A DNA stretch of 64,000 nt from the NCBI GenBank assembly GCA_001801025.1, contig MGWO01000006.1, positions 97,941-161,940 of the forward strand. The letters run 5' to 3'. Below the pieces are notes generated by a model. It ran no database searches and was not told the DNA's origin. It worked only from the letters and a program-made list of their open reading frames with translations. This document shows positions 37,601 through 45,158 of this stretch, piece by piece. The first letter of the stretch is position 1. Each line of letters begins with the position of its first letter. The position numbers and the translations under genes were made by a program. This stretch comes from Gallionellales bacterium GWA2_54_124. GTDB lineage: Bacteria > Pseudomonadota > Gammaproteobacteria > Burkholderiales > Gallionellaceae.

Positions 37601-39178
37601 ATTAGGTACAAAGGTGGGCACTACGGTGTCCACCTTTGTATTTTCTAGCATAGCAAATGCTAAAGCCGAGTTTTTTCCTGTGATTGTCGCCTGATTTTCC
37701 TCGATACGAATTTCATTTATCAGCAGCCGCAAGTAAGCTTTGCCTGTTGTGTTTCTGCGTTCTGTCATTATGCTGCGCATCACCTTGGCAAACTGATCAA
37801 CCTGTTTCGGGTTCAGCATATCCAGCGGCATAGCCTGTCTACGTTTTAGCCCTGCCAGTTCGAGCATGATTTCTTCGCGTCTTGCTTTGAGTTTTTGGGC
37901 GCGTTGTTGTAAAAACTCATCCTGCGGCAATAGTCCCTTTTCAACGGCCTCATATAAGCGAGTCGTGCCAGCTTGAATTTCTGCGAGTTCCCTATTTAAA
38001 GGCTTTTGTAATTCCTCCTGATCGTTCGCCTTCGTCTTTTGTAGCTTGCGCAGTTCTGTCAGCATAAGTTTCAGGCGATCCGGCACAAGGATTTTTTCAA
38101 GCATGGCATCCATCACTATGCCATCCAGCTTGTCCATAGGTATCGCAGGCGTGCTGCATTGCTTTGCCCCTTGGTTGATCCTCGTATTGCACTTGTAATA
38201 GCGGTATAAGCCTCCCTTGCCTGTTGCGGTGGTTAATCCCGCGCCGCAGCAGCCACACTTGAGTAAACCGGTCAGTAAAATGAGGGAGGTGACAAGGCGC
38301 GGCGAAATTTTGGCTGGCGAGCGAGATTCGCACTTTGCGCGGGTGGATTCAAAAATTGCGCTGTCGATAATGGGTTCGACATTAAGCAATATCCATTCAG
38401 ACTCATCTTTCAGGGTTTTGGTTTTATGGTCGCGCTTGTTGAAATAATACTCGCCAATATAGGCGCGATTCGATAACACCTCATGCACTCGGCTTTTGTT
38501 CCATACATTGCCGCGAAGACTGATCCCTGTTGCGTTGAGGTGTAAGGCAATGTCTTTTGCACCCATGACTTTTCCCTGATGCCCGTTCAGGTAGTAGTCG
38601 AAAATGTGCCGAACAGTGGACGATTCGGACGGGTCAATTTCTGCACGTTTTTTCTTGCGGGTGTTGTCACCTTCCATGAAGCACTCAACCGCTCGATAGC
38701 CGAAGCACGGGCGCGATCCGTTAAAAAATCCGCGTCTAGCGTTTTCCTTCATGGCGCGTAGTGTGTGCTTGCCATTTTCCTTGCTGCTGTACTCATCGAA
38801 CAGACTAAACATCTTGCTCGCCATTTCTCCAGCAGGATCGTCGGAGGTTTGTTGCGTAATAGATATGACCCTGCATTCTGCCCGTTTGAGTTTCTTCTCA
38901 TACATCAGAAATTCAAGCAGATCGCGAAAAAATCGTGAGCGACTATGAACAATGATAGCTTGATAGGGCGGAGGAGAGGCCAGAGCATCAGAAAGCATCT
39001 GCTGAAACTCAGGCCGCTTGTCGTCCGTGGCAGACGCACCTGCTTCGATGTATTCTTGAACGATTAGATGACCGTTTGCCTTGCACCATTCCCGCATTTG
39101 GTTGAGCTGGTCTGGAATAGATAAATCCTTTTCAGCTTGGCGCGTTGTCGATACTCTTGCATAAAGTGCCACGTGCAT
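37559..39178 (-). CDS. Large serine recombinase
   Basis: 539 residues. The N-terminal resolvase domain begins MHVALYARVSTTRQAE with the nucleophile serine at residue 10; the recombinase domain follows, then a zinc ribbon with CGCCGAGL and a later CNTRINQGAKQC, then a coiled coil (about 360-420). The final 13 residues, WLPDLDSNQGPAD, and the TAA are encoded by the antisense strand of att copy 2. Large serine recombinases normally use short non-tRNA sites, so whether this enzyme or a tyrosine recombinase moves island 2 is open. Confidence 0.94.
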   Translation of the reverse strand: MHVALYARVSTTRQAEKDLSIPDQLNQMREWCKANGHLIVQEYIEAGASATDDKRPEFQQMLSDALASPPPYQAIIVHSRSRFFRDLLEFLMYEKKLKRAECRVISITQQTSDDPAGEMASKMFSLFDEYSSKENGKHTLRAMKENARRGFFNGSRPCFGYRAVECFMEGDNTRKKKRAEIDPSESSTVRHIFDYYLNGHQGKVMGAKDIALHLNATGISLRGNVWNKSRVHEVLSNRAYIGEYYFNKRDHKTKTLKDESEWILLNVEPIIDSAIFESTRAKCESRSPAKISPRLVTSLILLTGLLKCGCCGAGLTTATGKGGLYRYYKCNTRINQGAKQCSTPAIPMDKLDGIVMDAMLEKILVPDRLKLMLTELRKLQKTKANDQEELQKPLNRELAEIQAGTTRLYEAVEKGLLPQDEFLQQRAQKLKARREEIMLELAGLKRRQAMPLDMLNPKQVDQFAKVMRSIMTERRNTTGKAYLRLLINEIRIEENQATITGKNSALAFAMLENTKVDTVVPTFVPNWLPDLDSNQGPAD

Positions 39179-39244
39179 AATGTTCTCCGATATATGGATG
39201 CACGTCGCATTTGCGTAAATGCAACGTGCATATGGTGATGAATA

Positions 39245-39403
39245 TTATTCTATGCTTTCAGGTATGGATTCCCGACTATCATTTTCAGCCTGCATGGCCT
39301 GTAATAAATTGGGCAGAATCGATTCAAGCAGGGCTAGTTCGTCGGCAGAAATTTCCGCCGACGAAGTTTTGAAACGAATATCTACTGATATGGATTCGTT
39401 CAC
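39245..39403 (-). CDS. Small 52-residue protein upstream of the serine recombinase
   Basis: GTG start at 39403 overlapping the stop of the upstream small gene (GTGA), behind AAGGAGG. The product is acidic, VNESISVDIRFKTSS ... SIPESIE, with a central leucine-rich helix (LALLESILPNLLQAMQ). Coupled arrangement with both neighbours suggests a real gene; function unknown, a recombination directionality factor is one possibility. Confidence 0.55.
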   Translation of the reverse strand: MNESISVDIRFKTSSAEISADELALLESILPNLLQAMQAENDSRESIPESIE

Positions 39404-39642
39404 TCATTTGGCACCTCCTTTCTTGCTTGAGTATTCCGGCCCGCTCCATTCCGATCTGTGTGTTGCGATAGGATTTTTTCCAAATCCCGCTCAAAACCAT
39501 TGCGTCCTAGTGCATTAAGAACTATTGTTCTGTACGCTTTAAATTGGCTATCGGCCATGCCCACAGCGGCGACTTGTAACAAGTGATTTTTATGTTCATC
39601 AAGTTTTTCAAGAATTTTCGGCAATACACTATTTATACTCAT
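39400..39642 (-). CDS. Small 80-residue protein, first gene of the recombinase operon
   Basis: MSINSVLPKILEKLDEHKNHLL start, mainly helical, no recognised domain. It is followed without gap by the 52-residue gene and then the serine recombinase, all leftward. It could regulate the recombinase or bind DNA; nothing in the sequence settles this. Confidence 0.55.
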   Translation of the reverse strand: MSINSVLPKILEKLDEHKNHLLQVAAVGMADSQFKAYRTIVLNALGRNGFERDLEKILSQHTDRNGAGRNTQARKEVPNE

Positions 39643-39782
39643 AAGCTGAACGTGACAGTTAAGACGCTGTCATTTTCTGTGATGTCAAAGGCCACTTTTA
39701 GCCAAGAAGAGCAGTTTTTCGTTGCTTCTCAAAAAAAATTGGCGATACAATTTAAGCTTGCATAACAAGGACGGGTGTTATT

Positions 39783-39887
39783 GTGGATAAGGCAACTGGA
39801 ACGATTCTTCTGCTACTGGCGGTGGTTTTCTGTGTTTCGGGCGTGACCTGGTTTGTCGGCCGACTGTTTGTAAAAGATCAAAACTAG
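39783..39887 (+). CDS. Possible 34-residue single-helix membrane protein
   Basis: GTG at 39783 with AAGGA upstream, encoding VDKATGTILLLLAVVFCVSG followed by VTWFVGRLFVKDQN: a hydrophobic helix of about 20 residues with a charged short tail. The layout fits a small membrane protein of unknown role. It is not near a recognisable antisense RNA. Confidence 0.45.
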   Translation: MDKATGTILLLLAVVFCVSGVTWFVGRLFVKDQN

Positions 39888-39958
39888 GCAAAGATACAGC
39901 CTAGTCAGATTGAAGGATATTTGGCGGCTGCAGGAGGCGCTGTGACTCTGTGAAAGTC

Positions 39959-40276
39959 TCACGGCGTTTGCTTATTGGCAGTAACGTCTTGTGATAAACG
40001 TGGTTTTGGTGGTTCGCCAGACTTGCCAGCAAGCGTCCAAAGATGTCTGATTGAGTACCAGCGCGACATCAGCGTGGCATCTGACAAGTGTCTATTTGCT
40101 TTCCAGTACTGAATTACCTGTCTGGCACCGACCTGCCCCAGAGACGTAGGCCCTAAAGTTTCTACGTCGCCAGCAAAATCAAGCATTATGCGGACTTGTT
40201 CGCGCCGCCCTATTTTGCCGCCTTTTCTAACCCAGCCGAAGGTTAACTCACGGACTTGGTCGATAAGTTTTCCCAT
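39959..40276 (-). CDS. Small protein resembling an integrase core-binding domain
   Basis: 105 residues from the ATG at 40276, which has AAGGAG upstream. The helical sequence with LTFGWVRKGGKIGRREQVR, LGQVGARQVIQYWKANRHLSDATLMSRWYSIRHLW resembles the SAM-like core-binding half of tyrosine recombinases, without a catalytic half. It directly follows the Integrase_1-type gene in the same direction, so it may be a DNA-binding accessory of that recombinase. Confidence 0.6.
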   Translation of the reverse strand: MGKLIDQVRELTFGWVRKGGKIGRREQVRIMLDFAGDVETLGPTSLGQVGARQVIQYWKANRHLSDATLMSRWYSIRHLWTLAGKSGEPPKPRLSQDVTANKQTP

Positions 40277-40325
40277 TTTTCGCTCCTTTTTTGATTTGTT
40301 CACGCGTGAACACAACTCATTAAAA

Positions 40326-41249
40326 TTACCATCGCCCAATATAAGCAGCCACGATTTCCGCTCGCCCGTGTCCTAACTCAGCGCTGATTTGTTTGCGCGC
40401 ACCAAGATCGGTTACTTTGTCTGGACGTTGGCCGCCACAGATCGGCGCATGGTGTCCTGTCAGTTCTTTGTAGCGTTCACAGGCCCAGGCAGCACGCAGG
40501 TCGTGAAGACTACCGCCGGTGAATTGCTGGACGATCTCGCGGGCTTCGTGAAGCTCCACATTTCGCCACTGCGCCCAAGACCGATTGGTGGGGATCATGG
40601 AGCGATCATTACCTTGTTGTGCTGCTGCGTTTTTTAAGGATTGCAAACCTCGCTCGTCGATTGGAACCTCACGCAATCTGCCTCCTTTGCTACCTTCAGT
40701 TATAGTTGCAATGCCAGCTTTTATGGCCTCATTGAGGGCCGATTTTGCGTCGAGTAAGCTTGCTTCTTTGGATCTCAAGCCCAAATCACGGCACAATGCC
40801 ACCACAGCACCTGTGCGTGGAGGAAGGACTGCAATAGCATCTGCGACGCGTTCACGGTCAATTCCACCTGGCATGGTTTCACGTGAGTGTTGGCGCTGAG
40901 CAATTTTGCAGTCTTTCGTCGGACTGACGGGTTGCCATTCATTTTTTGTCGCAAGCTTCATCACTGAATTTATGGCCGAGACCAAATTTTGTGCATAACT
41001 GGCTGAAAGTTCACATGTGACTACCTCTTCCGCAAGCTCTCTTCCGAATTCGACAACCATTGAGGTTTCAATTCGCTCCATTCGCCCGATGTCCGTATTT
41101 TCTTTAAGCCACACGACGAATTTCGACCACCTTTGGCTGACGCTTGCTGCGCTTGAAAACGACATCAAGCCCCGCCTGACCGCTTGATCGCAAGCCATGC
41201 GGCCGGCATCGGCCATGTTTCTGCTCCCCAAACCAAAATTTCTACTCAT
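40326..41249 (-). CDS. Integrase_1-type tyrosine recombinase, island 2
   Basis: 307 residues from the ATG at 41249, which is preceded by AAGGAG; longer in-frame starts upstream cross a large palindrome. The N-terminal half binds the core site; the catalytic half shows ALCRDLGLRSKEA (Arg), HDLRAAWACERY (His-x-x-Arg) and LGHGRAEIVAAYIGRW (His, Tyr). It is a relative of 24719-25594 in island 1 and holds the same place relative to the conserved hairpin element. Confidence 0.85.
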   Translation of the reverse strand: MSRNFGLGSRNMADAGRMACDQAVRRGLMSFSSAASVSQRWSKFVVWLKENTDIGRMERIETSMVVEFGRELAEEVVTCELSASYAQNLVSAINSVMKLATKNEWQPVSPTKDCKIAQRQHSRETMPGGIDRERVADAIAVLPPRTGAVVALCRDLGLRSKEASLLDAKSALNEAIKAGIATITEGSKGGRLREVPIDERGLQSLKNAAAQQGNDRSMIPTNRSWAQWRNVELHEAREIVQQFTGGSLHDLRAAWACERYKELTGHHAPICGGQRPDKVTDLGARKQISAELGHGRAEIVAAYIGRW

Positions 41250-41277
41250 ACAAAACTCCTTATATATGTGCGCAATA

Positions 41278-41319
41278 AACTTACTTGTTAATTCTTGTTG
41301 AAAAATTAACAAGTAAGTT
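41278..41319. repeat. 16-bp perfect inverted repeat upstream of the island 2 Integrase_1 gene
   Basis: AACTTACTTGTTAATT and AATTAACAAGTAAGTT are exact complements around a 10-base spacer, ending 28 bases before the start codon. In the transcript of the recombinase gene it would form a leader hairpin; as DNA it could be an operator. Confidence 0.85.
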
Positions 41320-41370
41320 GAGCGAGCTTTTTGCCCGCTCAACATTCCCCATGCCGCCCCCACTTCCATA

Positions 41371-41457
41371 GGGGGAGATCCGGGTGCGCTGTACGGTTGT
41401 TGCCGTGGCGCAAGCCAGATGTCAGTTGGGCAGCATGAGGCATCCCGGACCTCCCCC
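41371..41457. repeat. Long-range C/G-rich inverted repeat
   Basis: GGGGGAGATCCGGG (41371-41384) and CCCGGACCTCCCCC (41444-41457) are complementary with one mismatch, around a 59-base loop. No gene lies inside. Confidence 0.75.
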
Positions 41458-41636
41458 CGAAGTGGTGAGTGATAATGCGCGCGACAAAGCTCGCGGCAGG
41501 CTAGGGATGGACAGATTTCAGTTCGTTCTGTCAGACGTATAAGTTACGATTTTTCTTTGCATCGCAGGTGCTGGTCAGGCTTGGATCACAGCCTTGCGCT
41601 GTGTCTCCCCGGTCCTCTGCATGGAAAAATCGCTTT

Positions 41637-41671
41637 CGAAAAGTTTCCCCCATCGAGGGGGTAACTTTTCG
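41637..41671. repeat. 15-position hairpin with five G-C pairs at the tip
   Basis: CGAAAAGTT-T-CCCCC, loop ATCGA, GGGGG-T-AACTTTTCG: two perfect stems of nine and five pairs separated by one T-T mismatch. Confidence 0.85.
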
Positions 41672-41715
41672 TTCAGGTTTGCTTCTTTGTGCCAATTTGT
41701 GGCGGTTCGTTTGCC

Positions 41716-41788
41716 CCGCAAGCCAAGCAGTGCTTGGCTTGCGGCTCAGTCTATCCGTCCGTCTCTGTGCGGGACACAGAGACGGACG
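41716..41788. repeat. Two adjacent 14-bp perfect inverted repeats
   Basis: CCGCAAGCCAAGCA-G-TGCTTGGCTTGCGG (41716-41744) is an almost spacer-free palindrome; CGTCCGTCTCTGTG-CGGGA-CACAGAGACGGACG (41756-41788) is a hairpin with a five-base loop. Together with the neighbouring repeats they make 41250-42220 unusually rich in strong secondary structure, and no gene is seen in this kilobase. Confidence 0.85.
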
Positions 41789-41954
41789 ATGGAGCTCCGA
41801 TGAAAATTAGGTGGGAATGCAAAGTGCGTAAAAACACGTCGCGTCGCGCCCTGCTGTGGGCGGCCGGATTATTTTCGAGGGGGTGGTTGTGAATTACCTA
41901 ACCTGAATTGCTATGCAATCCAAGTCAGGTAATGCGTTCAGGGTGCTGCGTTTA

Positions 41955-42215
41955 AAATGCAAAGCCGAGAGGCCTTACGGTCTGTCACCTTGGCGGTGAC
42001 GGAAACCAAATGCGTTTACGCTTGACGCTATCAAGCGTAGGCGGATTCGTTTTCTTAGTTTGATTTTGGCAGACGGATTTTTCCCGTCGGGTGCTGCTGT
42101 GCCGTTTGGCTGGATATGCTGTGTCTCTTTAAAGCCGTCAGCTACGGCTGGTTATTCATTCAATTTGATGGATGCACTAAGATTTTACTGCTGCCACATC
42201 TGAACTTGACTCGTA
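41955..42215. other. Conserved hairpin-rich noncoding element, island 2 copy
   Basis: Homologue of 26068-26300. Stems: A, GTCACC-TTGGC-GGTGAC (41984-42000); B, TACGCTTGA-CGCTA-TCAAGCGTA (42017-42039); an extra stem GACGG/CCGTC (42072-42088); C, AGCCG-TCAGCTA-CGGCT (42133-42149). Relative to island 1, stem B has a G-C pair replaced by A-T and stem C a T-A pair by A-T, while the loop TCAGCT and the linker GCGGATTCGTTTT are unchanged. This pattern supports base-paired structure. A weaker hairpin (ACCTGA/TCAGGT, 41901-41930) precedes it. Confidence 0.65.
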
Positions 42216-42295
42216 TTTTAACCATTGTTTTTGAGAATAGAGATCAAGAAAGAGCGATTTTCGTGAGTATTTGGATATTTTCATTGAAAACTTGA

Positions 42296-42532
42296 CTATT
42301 GCGACATTGAAAACAGTGAGGCGATTGGCACATTAAATGCGCGTGCAATTTTTTCTATGTTATCAAGTGATATGTTGCGTGCGCCTCTCTCGCAATGTGC
42401 AATGAATGTGCGATGCAAGCCCGTTTCAAATGCCAGAAATTCTTGTGACCAGCCGCGTTCAGCACGAAATGCGCGCATATTCGTCGCAAGAGTTTCGCGA
42501 GCAAAGCCAATAGGAAGGGTATTGAAAGCCAT
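42296..42532 (-). CDS. XRE-family transcription regulator
   Basis: 78 residues, almost entirely one helix-turn-helix domain: ATNMRAFRAERGWSQEFLAF, ETGLHRTFIAHCERGARNIS and LDNIEKIARAFNVPIASLF. Such short regulators often control restriction-modification or phage genes. It is next to the conserved hairpin element and divergent from the exported protein at 42728. Confidence 0.9.
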   Translation of the reverse strand: MAFNTLPIGFARETLATNMRAFRAERGWSQEFLAFETGLHRTFIAHCERGARNISLDNIEKIARAFNVPIASLFSMSQ

Positions 42533-42727
42533 ACCACGAGTTTCACCCTGTTGACGTGTTTAAGTCAGCCGCGTATAAGTCACATTTGCATGGGAAACTC
42601 GAGTTTTCAAGGGGATTTCCAACCCATTTGAAGACTCTTACGAAGTCAATCACGGACTAATTCGTAATGTTTTAACGTGTTTGTTTCATAAATCAAGTAA
42701 TTTTTAAGCTTTTAAGGATATTTAAAC

Positions 42728-43519
42728 ATGAAAAAAATAGTACTTTTGCTTTCCTGCTTGCTAGCCTCTGGCTTGGCCGCAGCCTCCGTACAAATTACAC
42801 CCGGAAATGTTTTGCAGCCATCTTGCGATCTTGGGCATTTTCCAAATCTTCGCGCTCTTGGAACCATTACTTCCCCTGAGGGTAATTTAGTTAAAAATAG
42901 AAAAATATCGACGGGTAAGTCTATAGCCGTGGGTGATATGGTTTTTTATGTTCAGCTTGAAAAATCAAATGTTACTTACGTATCTGAGAAAGCTGCGGAA
43001 ATTTTGAACAAAAGTATTTTTACACCTGATCAAAAGCTTGACGCAAATCGTAAATATCCGGTTTGGGGCTTTTTTTCAATGCCTGATGGTCGTAAGTTTG
43101 CAATTTTGACGGGGGTAGAAGGCGTTACGTTTCCGCTGGTCAAAGAAGATGGAATGTTGTGTTCCGATGAGGCTTACTCTAGAGATGGTTATCAGGTTCA
43201 ACTCGCTGGTTTTCCCCAAGCATATCAGGAATTACCTTTTAATAAAGTTGAAGAGCCTGTTAATGATGGAAATTCAATTGCTATTGCCATTACACTGAAG
43301 GAGCTGGATTCCGTATCATTTACCTTGGATGTCGCCGTGTTAAAAAATGGAAAGTTAGTTTCGCGAAAGTCTGTTGGTTTTGATTTGATGTCCGGCGAGG
43401 CAAATATTGGCGGTTTGATTGTGGATGTTGAACCTGCAGGGAAAGGTTTTGTTAAAGTTAAATCAATCAATGAGCCTACCGATTTTTCTCTTTGGATGAA
43501 GAAAGTTTTTAATATTTAG
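42728..43519 (+). CDS. Exported protein of unknown function
   Basis: 263 residues with a clear Sec signal peptide (MKKIVLLLSCLLASGLAAAS, cleavage probably after the second Ala cluster). The mature part is mostly predicted beta, with VSFTLDVAVLKNGKLVSRKS late in the sequence, and has two cysteines. No family recognised. AAGGA lies upstream of the ATG. AT-rich compared with core genes, so acquired with the island. Confidence 0.7.
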   Translation: MKKIVLLLSCLLASGLAAASVQITPGNVLQPSCDLGHFPNLRALGTITSPEGNLVKNRKISTGKSIAVGDMVFYVQLEKSNVTYVSEKAAEILNKSIFTPDQKLDANRKYPVWGFFSMPDGRKFAILTGVEGVTFPLVKEDGMLCSDEAYSRDGYQVQLAGFPQAYQELPFNKVEEPVNDGNSIAIAITLKELDSVSFTLDVAVLKNGKLVSRKSVGFDLMSGEANIGGLIVDVEPAGKGFVKVKSINEPTDFSLWMKKVFNI

Positions 43520-43544
43520 TTTGTTAAACTGCAATCTCCCCCTT

Positions 43545-43955
43545 TATTAGTTAGAGTGAGAACTCGAGTTGGTTAAAAAAGCCAGCTTCTGTTTCGGGGG
43601 GGGATTCAGTCTAGCGCTATGTTAGGGCATTCGTGATTGTGGACCCACATTCATTCGGTTGCAGAGGTTCAGCACCTCGCCAATCGATTTCAATGAAAGT
43701 GGCCCAGCTAGTCGTAGCGTATCGCGCGGTTGTGCATTTAATATAGGCGTTTTGTTGTGGGGTGCCGGGTTTGATTATCCAGCCGAATTCAGTGCAGCTC
43801 CGCCCAGTTTGTCAGGGTGGAACTGATATACTCGGGGCTGTAGTGACTGCGAATAGACACGGGCTTGCCGCACCATTCAATAACCTGGCCCAAGTGACCG
43901 CACTACCTGATCCGCCTCCGCCACAATCAGCGTAACTTGGATTTGGACGGTGGTT
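43545..43955 (-). pseudogene. Degenerate IS3-family transposase remnant, copy A
   Basis: On the minus strand the sequence can be followed against the better preserved copy at 49614-49940 (for example the stretches encoding SIRS..PEYIS and WAE), but with frameshifts and substitutions. It reaches slightly further 5' (a GQVIEWCGKPVSIRS-like segment) than the other copy. No terminal repeats were identified. The remaining part of 43520-44010 shows no gene. Confidence 0.75.
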
Positions 43956-44010
43956 ATGGTTGTGTAATTTTCAGGTCAATAATTCAGATTGACTGACAAG
44001 AAAGCCAACG

Positions 44011-45009
44011 ATGGAAATTTTTGAAACGTATTGCGAAGACCTCAGACGGGTCGTCGAAATCTACGAAGCGCAAGAGGAATACTTCTCTCAGCCTACAGGC
44101 AATCGGCACCGCTTTGAGTTCCGTTGCTCAGACACCGCGTGCCGTGCAGAAAAAAATCCGCTCGTTGTTGGAGTGAATTATGACAAGAATGCAGAGGAGT
44201 CGGACAAATACCAGCAGCCTCATTTTAAGTCGCACACTAAGCACCCACACATTGATGCATGCATATGGATGGTAGGCGATGCAGGCAGGCATGAAAAAGA
44301 TCCAAGCAGAAATGAACGCGATGTTCGTCATCCCCGTCCGAAAGCAACAAACGTCGTTGATGTCTTCGAACCACGCCACTCAGACACCTTGCTGGGCAGC
44401 GCTGTCGCAGATATTTGTCCGCCAGCAGTCATTTCTGGCGACGCTGTGCAGGAGGATGGTGGGCAAGCAGGCGGTCGTTCAGGAATTACGACCACGTCAC
44501 GTCTGGAAAAGCTGATTGATTGCTGGTCACAGTTGGAACCAGAGGATCGCCGCAACCATCGCATTGCCATCAACGGTCGCACGCTCACCTATCATCAACT
44601 ATGCCTTCGCGTAAACATATTGTCAGAAGAAGAAAATGGCGCGCGGATTGTGTACGGTGGCGCTCGTGTCAAGGCTTGGCCTATCGGTGAGCCTACCCAT
44701 TACTACGTAAACTTCATCGACGGATGTGATCGTTATCCAGAAGTGGCGGGCGGGAAATCGCTGACGATTACTCTGCCTATCAAGCGCCTTAAGCAATCAC
44801 GGCGAGGGGCCTTGCTGATGGATCGCATTGAGCAAGCGTCGCAGTCAGATCACTATTTGCGGGTCTACGCTTGGGGAGACATCGTGGCCCGCATCAGTGG
44901 CAAGACAGGCTACGAACTGGATTTGTCTGCTTTGGACAACCTCGTACTCAAGGCTGTCAAAAAAACAGGTAGGATAAAAGCAACCGCCGACGATATTACA
45001 CCGGACTAG
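44011..45009 (+). CDS. Protein of unknown function with N-terminal Cys/His cluster
   Basis: 332 residues. The first 100 contain FRCSDTACRAEKNPLVVGV and HFKSHTKHPHIDACIW, a set of cysteines and histidines that could bind zinc and recalls, without clear match, the N-terminal region of CoiA-like or restriction-associated proteins. A polar linker follows (about 105-165). The C-terminal half (TSRLEKLIDCWSQLEPEDRR onward) looks like a compact alpha/beta domain. It is convergent with the DUF262 genes and lies between the two IS3 remnants, so it is cargo of the same segment. No signal peptide. Confidence 0.6.
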   Translation: MEIFETYCEDLRRVVEIYEAQEEYFSQPTGNRHRFEFRCSDTACRAEKNPLVVGVNYDKNAEESDKYQQPHFKSHTKHPHIDACIWMVGDAGRHEKDPSRNERDVRHPRPKATNVVDVFEPRHSDTLLGSAVADICPPAVISGDAVQEDGGQAGGRSGITTTSRLEKLIDCWSQLEPEDRRNHRIAINGRTLTYHQLCLRVNILSEEENGARIVYGGARVKAWPIGEPTHYYVNFIDGCDRYPEVAGGKSLTITLPIKRLKQSRRGALLMDRIEQASQSDHYLRVYAWGDIVARISGKTGYELDLSALDNLVLKAVKKTGRIKATADDITPD

Positions 45010-45158
45010 CAGCCCGTCGAGAGATATGGGGGGGAGCATCAAAATTCCTCTCAATGGTCAATTGTGCTCAGGTCAACGTGACCGACTGTTTAAACAAGGC
45101 GGATACCCTCGTTCAAAATCGACTTCCAAGTCAAACCCACCTTGACATGTGCTTTTCT

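Noticed and set aside
39583..39765. 60-codon plus-strand frame
   Set aside because: Antisense to the start of the coupled small gene at 39400-39642 and not protein-like beyond that.
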